Source of the DNA: WQXF01 sp031553615
GTDB taxonomy: Bacteria > Bacillota > Clostridia > Christensenellales > Aristaeellaceae
Reading direction: 5' to 3'
Length of the DNA: 64,000 bases
Assembly (NCBI GenBank): GCA_031553615.1
Contig: JAVBLJ010000007.1
Span: forward strand, 38,007-102,006
The stretch's first letter is position 1; each line of letters opens with the position of its first letter. Shown piece by piece: positions 56,213-63,921 of this stretch. Both the position numbers and the translations under genes were made by a program. The notes beneath the pieces were generated by a model. The model saw nothing but the letters and a program-made list of their open reading frames with translations. It was not told where the DNA came from and made no database searches.

Positions 56213-57166
56213 TTACCACAGGGAGGTCTCGCCGGTCTTTTTCGCAATAAAGTTGGTGGTCGCCAGCAATATGAAGGACAGAACCGAGGTGAACAGTCCT
56301 GCAGCAGCGGCGTAGGAGGGGCTGCTGCCCTTTTCGATGCCGATTCGGTACACGTAGGTGCCGATGACGTCCGCAGTTTTGTAGGTGGCCTCGCTGTAGA
56401 TGAGCAGTATCTTTTGATAATCGTTCCCGACGATGCTGGACACGGAGAAGATCAGCAGAATGATGATCGTGGGCATGATGCTGGGCAGGGTGATGTGGAT
56501 GATCTGCTGGAAGCGGTTTGCGGAATCGATCTTCGCGGCCTCGTAGAGCTCCGCGTTGATGCCGGATATCGCCGCCAAGTAGATGATGGAGTTGTAACCC
56601 ATGTTTGCCCAAAGCCCGCTGGCGATGTAGATCGTACGGAAGAGGCCGGGCTGTATGAAGATGTTCTTCATGTTTCCGCCCATGTCTTTCACGATGGAAT
56701 AGATGGGGCCGTTGGTGGAAAAAAGGATTTTCAGCAAACCGATGACGACGACGGTGGAGAGGAAGTAGGGCATGTAGGAAATGGTTTGCGTGACCCGCTT
56801 GAAGCCGCTGCTCTTTATCTCGTTCAACATCAGCGCGATCAGAATCGGGACGGGGAAGCTCCACAGCAGCGTGTAGATGCCCAGGAGCAGGGTGTTGGTA
56901 AAGATGCGGGTGAAGTACGGATCGTTAAAGAGCTGTATGAAATAGAAATACCAGGGATCGACAAAGGGGCTTTTGAAAAAGCCGAGCGCAGGCTTGAATT
57001 GCTGAAAGGCCATGGTGATGCCGTACATGGGGATGTAGGAAAAAATAAGGATGATAATCAACCCGGGGAATAGCATGGTATACAGGGCCCAGTTGCGACG
57101 GAGGTAGGAGGAAAGGCTCTCCTTCCGTTTCTTGGGGCGGGGCTGCGCTGCGATTTGTCCTCTCAT
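56213..57166 (-). CDS. Carbohydrate ABC transporter permease, LplB/YtfT-like
   Basis: 317 residues, six membrane helices. YTMLFPGLIIILIFSYIPMYGITMAFQ at the first helix, YMPYFLSTVVVIGLL and the EAA loop AELYEAAKIDSANRFQQIIHITLPSIMP are characteristic of LplB-type permeases; the C-terminus keeps FIAKKTGETSLW. No ATPase gene lies in this locus either. It follows the DeoR gene by 33 bases on the same strand, so repressor and importer form one operon. Confidence 0.94.
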   Translation of the reverse strand: MRGQIAAQPRPKKRKESLSSYLRRNWALYTMLFPGLIIILIFSYIPMYGITMAFQQFKPALGFFKSPFVDPWYFYFIQLFNDPYFTRIFTNTLLLGIYTLLWSFPVPILIALMLNEIKSSGFKRVTQTISYMPYFLSTVVVIGLLKILFSTNGPIYSIVKDMGGNMKNIFIQPGLFRTIYIASGLWANMGYNSIIYLAAISGINAELYEAAKIDSANRFQQIIHITLPSIMPTIIILLIFSVSSIVGNDYQKILLIYSEATYKTADVIGTYVYRIGIEKGSSPSYAAAAGLFTSVLSFILLATTNFIAKKTGETSLW

Positions 57167-57199
57167 ATCCTGCTGCTTCTCCTTTACGCGAAAGCGAGT

Positions 57200-58006
57200 T
57201 TATCGGCTTGATATACCGTGCAGTTTGCCGCCGCCGCTCTGTTCGGCGACCAAAATCTCCAGGTTCGCGCATTCCGAATTCAACTGCGCAATGGTCTTTT
57301 TGGGCGTGCTCCAATCGGTAACCAGGATGTCGACCTTGCTCATGTTGCACAGTTTGCAGAAGGCGGTGATGCCGAACTTGGAATGGTCGGCCAGCACGAT
57401 GACCTGCCCGGCGATCTCCATCATCTTTTTGCGCACGGCGTTTTCGGGCTCGTGGTAATCGGTGATATCGAACGAGGCCGAGATGCCCGCAGCACCGATG
57501 ATGGCTTTGTCCACATAGTAGTTCTCCAAGCAATTGATGCACATGGTGCCGGAGCTGGAATCCTCCCCCTGGCGCAGCAGACCGCCCAGGAAATATACCT
57601 TGTGCTGCGTTTCGTTGAGCACGCGCAGCGCGACCTGCATTGCGTTGGTTAATATGGTAAGGTTTCGCTTGCTGTTGAGCAATTTTACGAATTCGAGCGT
57701 GGTGGTGCCCACGTCGATCACGATGGTGTCGCCATCATTAATCAAATCGCAGGCGCGCTGGGCGATGGCCTGCTTCTCGGTAACGTGGAGATTTGCTCGC
57801 TTGGTATATTCCGTTTCGACGCCGCGAGGGCTTGCGAGAATCGCTCCGCCGTATACCCGCCTGAGGTGTCCTTCGCCTTCCAGCGTTTTTAAATCGCGGC
57901 GGATCGTTTCGACGGAAACGTGGAGCTCTTCCTTTAAATCCTCGATCGTAACCCGTTGGCGCAGCGTGAGCAGTTGCAGGATCTGATCTTGCCTTATGGG
58001 ACCCAT
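57200..58006 (-). CDS. DeoR-family transcriptional regulator
   Basis: 268 residues. N-terminal helix-turn-helix RVTIEDLKEELHVSVETIRRDLKTLEGEG (about 18-46) with the DeoR signature RRVYGGA, then the sugar-phosphate-binding DeoRC domain: DGDTIVIDVGTTTLEF, LTILTNAMQVAL, VYFLGGLLRQGEDSSSG, DKAIIGAAGISASFDITDY and VLADHSKFG. The effector is normally a phosphosugar, fitting the GH4 and kinase genes opposite. ATG 58006 behind GGGAGTGG. First gene of the minus-strand importer operon; divergent from the PHP-MFS-GH4-kinase operon, and likely controls both through repeats in the gap. Confidence 0.92.
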   Translation of the reverse strand: MGPIRQDQILQLLTLRQRVTIEDLKEELHVSVETIRRDLKTLEGEGHLRRVYGGAILASPRGVETEYTKRANLHVTEKQAIAQRACDLINDGDTIVIDVGTTTLEFVKLLNSKRNLTILTNAMQVALRVLNETQHKVYFLGGLLRQGEDSSSGTMCINCLENYYVDKAIIGAAGISASFDITDYHEPENAVRKKMMEIAGQVIVLADHSKFGITAFCKLCNMSKVDILVTDWSTPKKTIAQLNSECANLEILVAEQSGGGKLHGISSR

Positions 58007-58049
58007 TCCACCACTCCCAACAAAATGGTTTTCGGCGTGAACACTGCCG

Positions 58050-58182
58050 ATGTTGTCTTGCGACAGTATATTAAATCCACAACATATTGTCAAGAGTGCA
58101 ATTGAAATGTTGCAAAAACAGGATCAATGTTGTCAAAAAGCAGATGAATGCGGGAATAAAGAGTGGTATCTTGACAATATTG
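58050..58182. promoter_or_regulatory. Cluster of repeated TGTTGTCAA-like motifs, probable DeoR operators
   Basis: ATGTTGTCTTG (58050-58060), ACATATTGTCAAG (58082-58094), ATGTTGCAA (58107-58115), AATGTTGTCAAA (58126-58137) and, inverted, TTGACAATATTG (58171-58182). The outer copies overlap the -35 boxes of both divergent promoters. Confidence 0.6.
58065..58093 (-). promoter_or_regulatory. Promoter of the deoR-importer operon
   Basis: Minus strand TTGACA (58093-58088), 17-bp spacer, TATACT (58070-58065): consensus -35 and near-consensus -10. Confidence 0.85.
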
Positions 58183-58199
58183 ACCGTGTGTGATTTAAT
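58171..58199 (+). promoter_or_regulatory. Promoter of the PHP-MFS-GH4-kinase operon
   Basis: TTGACA (58171-58176), 17-bp spacer, TTTAAT (58194-58199); the start codon is 53 bases downstream. Confidence 0.8.
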
Positions 58200-58252
58200 A
58201 ATTTGACCGAGTGGAAACCAAAACGACGCGTGAGCGTGGAGGTAAAGCAAAT

Positions 58253-59530
58253 ATGAAAACCGAGCTGGAGTATTACGATATCTACCCCAAGGTCGTCCGA
58301 GCCGATTCCGAAACGCAGATCACCATCCGCCCCTTAGGCAGGCATACTGCATTTGTCGGGGGGCAAGCGTACATGGTTGCGGTCGTCCCGATGTTTGAAA
58401 GCAAGAACTATACCGATAGGCCGTACGAAGAGGTCGAGGTCGTCGCGACCAAGAACGGGCTCGCGTTTTCCTATTTCTTCAAGGGTGAGCAGCCCTACAA
58501 TCTTTATGTGAAGCGTACGGATGAGCGCGAAAGCTTCACCATGATGATCTACGCCGTATTGCCGGATTTGTACGAGCTTACGCCCTACATGGGGGATTTG
58601 CACGTGCATACCCATTTTTCGGACGGCTGCGAAGCGCCGGAGTATGTGGCCGCGCAATACCGCAAGTGCGGGTTTGACTTTTTGGCCATCACCGATCACG
58701 GCCGCTACTTCCCCTCCCTCGAAGCCATTGAGGCCTACAAGGATGCGGAGATTGCCTTGAAGCTCTTCCCCGGCGAGGAGGTACATACGCCGGGCAACAA
58801 CGCCCACGTCGTCAACTTTGGCAGCGGCTTTAGCGTCAACGAGCTATTTCACAACGATCCCGAGCGGGCCCGGAGCGAGATCACCGCGATCCAGAGCCGC
58901 TTGGAAATCCCAGAGGGTGTCGATGGATTTGCCTATGCCTCCTGCTGCTGGTCGTTTGGGAAGATTCGGGAGGGCGGCGGGCTGGCGATCTTCCCACATC
59001 CGCACTGGATCGATGGGAGGGCGTACCATGTCAGCGAAAAAATGACGCAGCTGCTCTTTCAAAACAAGCCCTTTGATGCGTTCGAGCTCATCGGAGGCCA
59101 GACGCTGACCGAAAACATGATGCAGATCGCCCGTTACTTCCAAGCGCGCGCGGAGGGGCTGGATTGCCCGATCGTGGGCAGCAGCGATTCCCATGGCGTG
59201 ATCAATGCGGAATGGTTCGGCATCGGCAGAACCATCGTGTTTGCGAAATCTAACCGGAAAGAGGATATCATTGACGCGGTGAAGGCTTCCAGGAGCGTCG
59301 CGCTGGAGACCTATGCCGAGGAGAATCATCCGCGGGTGTACGGGGCGTTCCGGTTGGTGAACTATGCGGAATTCCTGCTGAACGAATATTTCCCCCTGCA
59401 TGACGACCTCTGCTATGAGGAGGGTCGGCTGATGCGGTGCTACATCAATGGCGACCCGGAGGCCAAGGCGGCGCTTGCATCCTTGCGGAACAGAACCCAA
59501 AAACTGATTGACAAGTGCTGGGGAAGATAA
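58253..59530 (+). CDS. PHP-domain metal-dependent hydrolase
   Basis: 425 residues. After a beta-rich N-terminal domain of about 115 residues, the PHP catalytic core shows GDLHVHTHFSDG (H-x-H), ITDHG, PGEEVHTPGNNAHVV, FPHPHW and SSDSHG, all the usual metal ligands. PHP enzymes hydrolyse phosphoesters; members with such an N-terminal domain lie in carbohydrate clusters and are poorly known. No signal peptide. ATG 58253 behind GGAGGTAAAG. First gene of the operon; its TAA shares one base with the ATG of the MFS gene, so both are coupled. A phosphodiester or phosphosugar substrate is likely from context. Confidence 0.87.
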   Translation: MKTELEYYDIYPKVVRADSETQITIRPLGRHTAFVGGQAYMVAVVPMFESKNYTDRPYEEVEVVATKNGLAFSYFFKGEQPYNLYVKRTDERESFTMMIYAVLPDLYELTPYMGDLHVHTHFSDGCEAPEYVAAQYRKCGFDFLAITDHGRYFPSLEAIEAYKDAEIALKLFPGEEVHTPGNNAHVVNFGSGFSVNELFHNDPERARSEITAIQSRLEIPEGVDGFAYASCCWSFGKIREGGGLAIFPHPHWIDGRAYHVSEKMTQLLFQNKPFDAFELIGGQTLTENMMQIARYFQARAEGLDCPIVGSSDSHGVINAEWFGIGRTIVFAKSNRKEDIIDAVKASRSVALETYAEENHPRVYGAFRLVNYAEFLLNEYFPLHDDLCYEEGRLMRCYINGDPEAKAALASLRNRTQKLIDKCWGR

Positions 59531-60768
59531 TGAAAAACGCATCGTTGGCATCGCGCAAGCGGCGGGTGCTATGGCTTTGCTTTGCCTTGTATCTGGTCGC
59601 GTACCTGTGCCGCTCGAACCTATCGGCGGTGCTGGATATCGTGATGCAGGAAACCCTGATCACCAAATCGATGGCCGGGCTGGTGGGCACCCTGTTTTTC
59701 TGGACGTACGCCGCAGGCCAGCTTATCAACGGCTATCTGGTGCAAAGGCACAACCCCAAGCGCATGGCGGCCCTGGGCATCAGCGTCGCGCTGCTGTGCA
59801 ACCTCGCGATTGCGCTGTTTCCGAATTACCATGTACTGCTCGTGGGCTGGGGGATCAATGGGTTCGCCATCTCCATTCTGTGGCCTGCGATCATCAAGAT
59901 TTTTTCCAATTGGTACACCCCTGAAGAGTACAGGAAGATATCCGTGCTCATCTCCTTGCCGACTACGCTCGGCTATGTTTTCTCCTGGAGCGGGCTGCGC
60001 ATACTGGCCACCGGCACCGGGTGGAGAACGGCGTTTATGCTTCCGGCGGCGTTGGCGGCGGTATTCGTTTTCGTGTGGTGCTTCCTGCTAAATCCGGAGC
60101 CGGAGGAGGGCGAAGGGCCCAAGCAGGCCGACAAACCGGAGGCGGCGGGCAAGGGCGATGCGTTCCACTGGGGCAGGTTCCTCGTCTCCACCGGCGTTAT
60201 TTTTGTTGGAATGGTCGCCATCATACAGGGATTCATCAAGGAAAGCGTGAATCTTTGGGCACCGACCTTTTTAAATGAGATGAATCCCTCGATAGACCAC
60301 AACGCGCTTTCGATTTTTTCCATATTGATTCCAATCATCGGGACCGGCGGATTTTTCTTTACGGGCGGCCTCATCAAGCGCTTTAAGAACGCGAGCTTTC
60401 AGCCGTTGCTAATCCTGGGCGTGCTCGGGGCCTTGCTCACGGTCGGGCTCTGGATGCTGAGCGCCAACCTGCTGCCGGTGGTGATCCTGAACGGGCTCCT
60501 CATGGCGGTGCTGAGCGGCATCAACCTGCTGGTCACCACCTTTATTCCCCTGGGCTATTCGGGCACGAACCGAACCGCGCAGCTATCCGGGATGCTGAAT
60601 TTCCTTGCGTATGTGGGGGCGGCAATCGGCGGGGTTGCCTCGGGCTACATCGGCGGAACCGGGGGCTGGAGCCTAACGTTTCTTCTTTGGTTTGGCCTTT
60701 GCATCGTGGCCGTTTTTGCCACCATGGCCTGGAACGGGGTGCGAAAGGCGCGGGAGATTGCCTGGTAA
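59530..60768 (+). CDS. MFS transporter, organophosphate:phosphate antiporter-like
   Basis: 412 residues, twelve membrane helices with a hydrophilic central loop (about 185-215). YLCRSNLSAVLDIVMQE in helix 1 and SMAGLVGTLFFWTYAAGQLINGYLVQRHNPKRMAALG in helices 2-3 follow the OPA family (GlpT/UhpT) pattern, including the conserved Arg in helix 1. Such carriers exchange sugar phosphates or glycerol-3-phosphate for phosphate. The neighbours, a PHP hydrolase and a GH4 phosphoglycosidase, agree with uptake of a phosphorylated saccharide. ATG 59530 overlaps the previous stop by one base. Confidence 0.85.
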   Translation: MKNASLASRKRRVLWLCFALYLVAYLCRSNLSAVLDIVMQETLITKSMAGLVGTLFFWTYAAGQLINGYLVQRHNPKRMAALGISVALLCNLAIALFPNYHVLLVGWGINGFAISILWPAIIKIFSNWYTPEEYRKISVLISLPTTLGYVFSWSGLRILATGTGWRTAFMLPAALAAVFVFVWCFLLNPEPEEGEGPKQADKPEAAGKGDAFHWGRFLVSTGVIFVGMVAIIQGFIKESVNLWAPTFLNEMNPSIDHNALSIFSILIPIIGTGGFFFTGGLIKRFKNASFQPLLILGVLGALLTVGLWMLSANLLPVVILNGLLMAVLSGINLLVTTFIPLGYSGTNRTAQLSGMLNFLAYVGAAIGGVASGYIGGTGGWSLTFLLWFGLCIVAVFATMAWNGVRKAREIAW

Positions 60769-60834
60769 TTCGTCGCGAGACCACGGGATATTCTGTGGAT
60801 CGAAATGGTGGAATAAATATGGAGGAGTGCGCTT

Positions 60835-62103
60835 ATGAAGATCGCGATTATCGGTTCCGGCAGCACGTATACCCCCGAGCTAATCGAAGGATTGATCAAC
60901 AGGAGAACGGAGCTTCCGCTGCATGAGCTGGCGCTGATGGACATCGACGAAAACAAGCTGCACATCGTTGGCAACCTTGCAAAGCGGATGGTGGAGCACG
61001 AGAAGCTGGGCTGCAAGGTGGTCATAACCGAAAACCTGGAGACGGCGCTGGAGGGCGCGAGCTTCGTGTTCGTGCAAATTCGCGTCGGCAAGCTGCCCGC
61101 GCGGGTTCTCGATGAAAAGATTCCGCTGAAGTACAACTTGATTGGCCAGGAGACGACCGGAATCGGCGGCTTCTTCAAAGCGTTGCGCACCATACCGGTG
61201 CTGATGGACATCGCCGAAAAGATGAGTCGGCTTTGCCCGGACGCTTTCATGATCAATTTCTCCAACCCCTCGGGCATTTGCGCGCAAGCGTTGCTGACCC
61301 ACACCAAGGTGAAGATGATGGGCCTGTGCAACGTGCCCATTGGGATGATCGACGAGCCGCAAAAGGCGCTGGGAATCTCGGGCGCGGAGATGGATTACGT
61401 CGGCCTGAATCACCTGAGCTTTGTGACGGGAATCAGGCTGGATGGGAAGGATTTGCTGCGCGAAGCGGTCGGCGGCGATGCCGAGCTTTTGGCGAAGCTG
61501 GACGGACAGCAGGGCTTCGACCAGGAGGTTATACGGTTCGCCCGCGCCATTCCCAATGGGTACGTCAACTATTTCTACAAGCCCCGTGCCGCGCTCAAAA
61601 AGCTGCTGGAGCAGACGCAATCCCGCGGCGAAGTGTGCATGGAGATCGAAAAGGAACTGCTGGAGATGTATCAGGATACCGGCCTGTACATCAAGCCGCC
61701 GCAGCTTTCGAAGCGGGGCGGCGCCATGTATTCCACGGTGGCCTGCTCCCTCGCGGATTCCATTTACAACGACAGGCAGGATAAGCACGTGGTCAACACG
61801 CTGAACCGGGGTGCGCTGCCCTTCCTGGCCGACGACGATGTGGTCGAAACCACCTGCATCGTGGGCAAAAACGGAGCGGTGCCGGTTCCTGTGGTGTTGA
61901 ATGACAATCCGCACGTAGTGAACCTGATTCGCACCGTGAAAACCTACGAGCGGTATGCGGTGGTGGCGGCGCTGTCGGGCAGCAGGATCGATGCGTTGCG
62001 CGCCCTGTCGGCCAACCCGCTGATCACCGACATCGAGGCGGGCGCGGCCTGCTTCGATGAAATGCTGGAGGCCCACAAGGTCTATCTGAGCAACTTCTTT
62101 TAA
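60835..62103 (+). CDS. Glycoside hydrolase family 4, 6-phospho-beta-glucosidase-like
   Basis: 422 residues. The NAD-binding start MKIAIIGSGSTYTPELIEGL, QIRVGKLPARVLDEKIPLKY with GQETTGIGG, NFSNPSGICAQ, GLCNVPIG (Cys metal ligand) and GLNHLSF (His ligand) define GH4 and its LicH/CelF branch. These enzymes use NAD+ and a divalent metal to cleave 6-phospho-glycosides by redox-elimination. Normally a PTS supplies the phosphorylated substrate; none is here. Start 60835 behind GGAGG. The 3' end shows a 13-bp duplication. Confidence 0.93.
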   Translation: MKIAIIGSGSTYTPELIEGLINRRTELPLHELALMDIDENKLHIVGNLAKRMVEHEKLGCKVVITENLETALEGASFVFVQIRVGKLPARVLDEKIPLKYNLIGQETTGIGGFFKALRTIPVLMDIAEKMSRLCPDAFMINFSNPSGICAQALLTHTKVKMMGLCNVPIGMIDEPQKALGISGAEMDYVGLNHLSFVTGIRLDGKDLLREAVGGDAELLAKLDGQQGFDQEVIRFARAIPNGYVNYFYKPRAALKKLLEQTQSRGEVCMEIEKELLEMYQDTGLYIKPPQLSKRGGAMYSTVACSLADSIYNDRQDKHVVNTLNRGALPFLADDDVVETTCIVGKNGAVPVPVVLNDNPHVVNLIRTVKTYERYAVVAALSGSRIDALRALSANPLITDIEAGAACFDEMLEAHKVYLSNFF

Positions 62104-62115
62104 CAACTTCTTTTT
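62091..62115 (+). repeat. 13-bp duplication across the GH4 stop codon
   Basis: CAACTTCTTTT occurs at 62091 and 62104; the first copy ends in the TAA stop, the second lies just downstream. Confidence 0.75.
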
Positions 62116-62134
62116 TAGCAAGTGAGGGTGAGCC

Positions 62135-63121
62135 ATGGTGCGTCATGTCATAGGGGTCGACGGCGGCAATACGAAAACGGATTACTTCCTTTTTCAGGTG
62201 GATGGCACCTTCGTCGACCACATCCGAACCGGCCCCTGCAGCCACGAGGTTCTGGGCTTCGAGGGCGCAGAATGGGCAATGAAGAACGCGATACTCGAAA
62301 TGTGCACCCGCAATGGCCTTACCATACAGGATGTGGCGGCGGGCGGCTTTGGCCTGGCGGGCATCGACAATGAGAATCAGCGCAGGATGTTGCTGGAGAT
62401 CATTGGGAATATAGGCTTCACGACCTACGATGCGGACAACGATTCATTTCTGGGCATCATCGGCGGCACGAGCAGGGGCTACGGAATCTGCTCGATCAAT
62501 GGCACGGGCACGGTAGCCGGTGGGGTGGACACCCTTGGAAACCGGCTGCAAGTCGGCGGAATCGGTTTTGTGTCCAGCGACCTCGCCGGGGGAACCTATA
62601 TCGCGAGGAGCGGCGCACGGCTGGTGTACGACAGCTTCTATCGCTGCGGCATTCCCACGGCCATGACGCCCCACCTTTTCGATATGCTGGGCATCACAAC
62701 GCACACCGACCTTTTGCGTGCCATGAACGAGCGGGACGATATCGTGCGCTCCACCGAAGCCGCCCGGCTGGTGTTCCGCTGCGCGGGGGAGGGGGATGCA
62801 GCCGCGCTATCGCTGCTGGAGGAGGTCGGGCTGTGCTTGGCGAAATCCAGCGCGGGCTGTGCCAGAAACCTGGTCTTCGATGAGGAGATTGAGGTAGTGT
62901 TGGCAGGATCGGTGTGGGTAAAGGCCGATAACCCGATCCTGATCGACATTTACAAACGGCACATGGCCGAGCTTTTGCCCGACAAAAAATTGGACATCAA
63001 GACGCTGCAGGTGCCGCCCGCAACCGGAGCGGTCCTGTGGGCGCTGTCGCTGCTGGACATTGATTGCTATCAGGAGAACATCAAGGGCAAGGTCATGCAG
63101 GCAGTTATGGCAAGGCTGTAG
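62135..63121 (+). CDS. BadF/BadG-type ATPase, probable amino-sugar kinase
   Basis: 328 residues. ASKHA-fold motifs: GVDGGNTKTDYFLF (phosphate 1), SINGTGTVAGG (phosphate 2) and LAGSVWVKADNP (adenosine). GFGLAGIDNENQRR and NDSFLGIIGGT carry the sugar-site region seen in N-acetylglucosamine kinases of this family. It would phosphorylate the sugar released by GH4, or a disaccharide before it. ATG 62135 follows AAGTGAGGGTGAGCC, 31 bases after the GH4 stop. Last gene of the operon; terminator at 63166. Confidence 0.85.
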   Translation: MVRHVIGVDGGNTKTDYFLFQVDGTFVDHIRTGPCSHEVLGFEGAEWAMKNAILEMCTRNGLTIQDVAAGGFGLAGIDNENQRRMLLEIIGNIGFTTYDADNDSFLGIIGGTSRGYGICSINGTGTVAGGVDTLGNRLQVGGIGFVSSDLAGGTYIARSGARLVYDSFYRCGIPTAMTPHLFDMLGITTHTDLLRAMNERDDIVRSTEAARLVFRCAGEGDAAALSLLEEVGLCLAKSSAGCARNLVFDEEIEVVLAGSVWVKADNPILIDIYKRHMAELLPDKKLDIKTLQVPPATGAVLWALSLLDIDCYQENIKGKVMQAVMARL

Positions 63122-63136
63122 AGGATATTAGTGAGC

Positions 63137-63168
63137 CTGAATAAAAGCTGAATTAAACTGAATAGAAA
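63137..63168 (+). repeat. Three-unit ~11-bp array after the kinase stop codon
   Basis: CTGAATAAAAG, CTGAATTAAA, CTGAATAGAAA start at 63137, 63148 and 63158, between the stop codon and the terminator. Confidence 0.75.
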
Positions 63169-63210
63169 CGAGGGATTTCGGCGGCTTTCGCAACACGATC
63201 CCTCGTTTTT
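63166..63210 (+). terminator. Terminator of the PHP-MFS-GH4-kinase operon
   Basis: AAACGAGGGAT (63166-63176) pairs with ATCCCTCGTTT (63198-63208) and runs into TTTTT. Confidence 0.88.
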
Positions 63211-63224
63211 ATTCGACCAGCATT

Positions 63225-63547
63225 GGTGCGTATCTGTTGACGGTTTCCCTGATCGCCGATGCTCGCAAGCCTTGGGCGTGCTGCTGGCTTGCCTGGTCAA
63301 GAAGCAGAACACGCTGACGCTGGCCGGACAGTGCCTGTTTTTGCCGACAGTCATGCGCAGCGGGATTACGTTCCTGGCGACGTTTCTGTCCAAGCCGATG
63401 CAATGGGTGGGCGCTGTTCTGTCCGCAGCCCAGGGCGTCTGAATGGCAGAGGGATCGGCAGCGGCCGTCCTGGCATTATGCGGCATGACGCTGGCTGCGT
63501 TTGTGGTATCGGCAGCCTTGTTTCGGCGGATCAGCGTCGGGGCCTGA
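63225..63547 (+). pseudogene. Remnant of an ABC-2 type permease, C-terminal part
   Basis: One frame gives GAYLLTVSLIADAR; after a frame change near 63260 another gives ALGVLLACLVKKQNTLTLAG, LFLPTVMRSGITFLATFL and PMQWVGAVLSAAQGV, then an in-frame TGA at 63440-63442, then AVLALCGMTLAAFVVSAALF and RRISVGA ending at 63545-63547. This is the C-terminal membrane pattern of ABC-2 permeases, with at least one frameshift, one stop and the N-terminal two thirds missing. The 5' break lies just after the kinase terminator. It is dead as a gene. Confidence 0.7.
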
Positions 63548-63699
63548 TCCTTCGTAGCGCTGGAGCGTCGGCCAGTGGTGTGCCGCGTGAACGTCGTCCT
63601 GCGCAAGGCAAAAGCACGCGTGGGAGAATGGTAGTTTTTCCAAGGTTTTTCCAAGGTCTTACTTTGAAAAACAAAATTCGAATAAATGCAAAAAGAGAG

Positions 63700-63728
63700 T
63701 TGACATTCAAAATCCAGCGTGGTATTCT
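63700..63728 (+). promoter_or_regulatory. rRNA operon promoter
   Basis: TTGACA (63700-63705), 17-bp spacer, TATTCT (63723-63728), about 190 bases before the mature 16S 5' end. The leader contains CCTTGAAAACGATACA, a form of the motif common in Firmicute rRNA leaders. Bases 63548-63699 hold no gene that I can support. Confidence 0.82.
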
Positions 63729-63862
63729 ATACGAGCTCTCGCGAGACGGCACAGCGCAAAGTGGGCCAAGAGAGGGCGAGCGATCCTTGAAAACGATACA
63801 GGACAAGAGAAGAGAAAAGACAGTTGATTCTGAAATGAGTTTTGAATCTTGGAGGTCTGCCT

Positions 63863-63892
63863 GAAAGCGAGCGAAAGCGAGCGAGAGGGAAG
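63863..63892 (+). repeat. Three-unit 10-bp array in the 16S leader
   Basis: GAAAGCGAGC, GAAAGCGAGC, GAGAGGGAAG in register, 30 bases before the mature 16S end. Confidence 0.8.
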
Positions 63893-63921
63893 AACCAGTA
63901 ACCAAGAGGAGATACAGGATG

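Noticed and set aside
63259..63864. 201-codon frame between the sugar operon and 16S
   Set aside because: It reads across a frame-shifted permease remnant, the rRNA promoter and the rRNA leader; no motif.
980..63892. CRISPR array candidates among the tandem repeats
   Set aside because: Units are contiguous, 9-21 bp and degenerate, without spacers; no cas genes are present.
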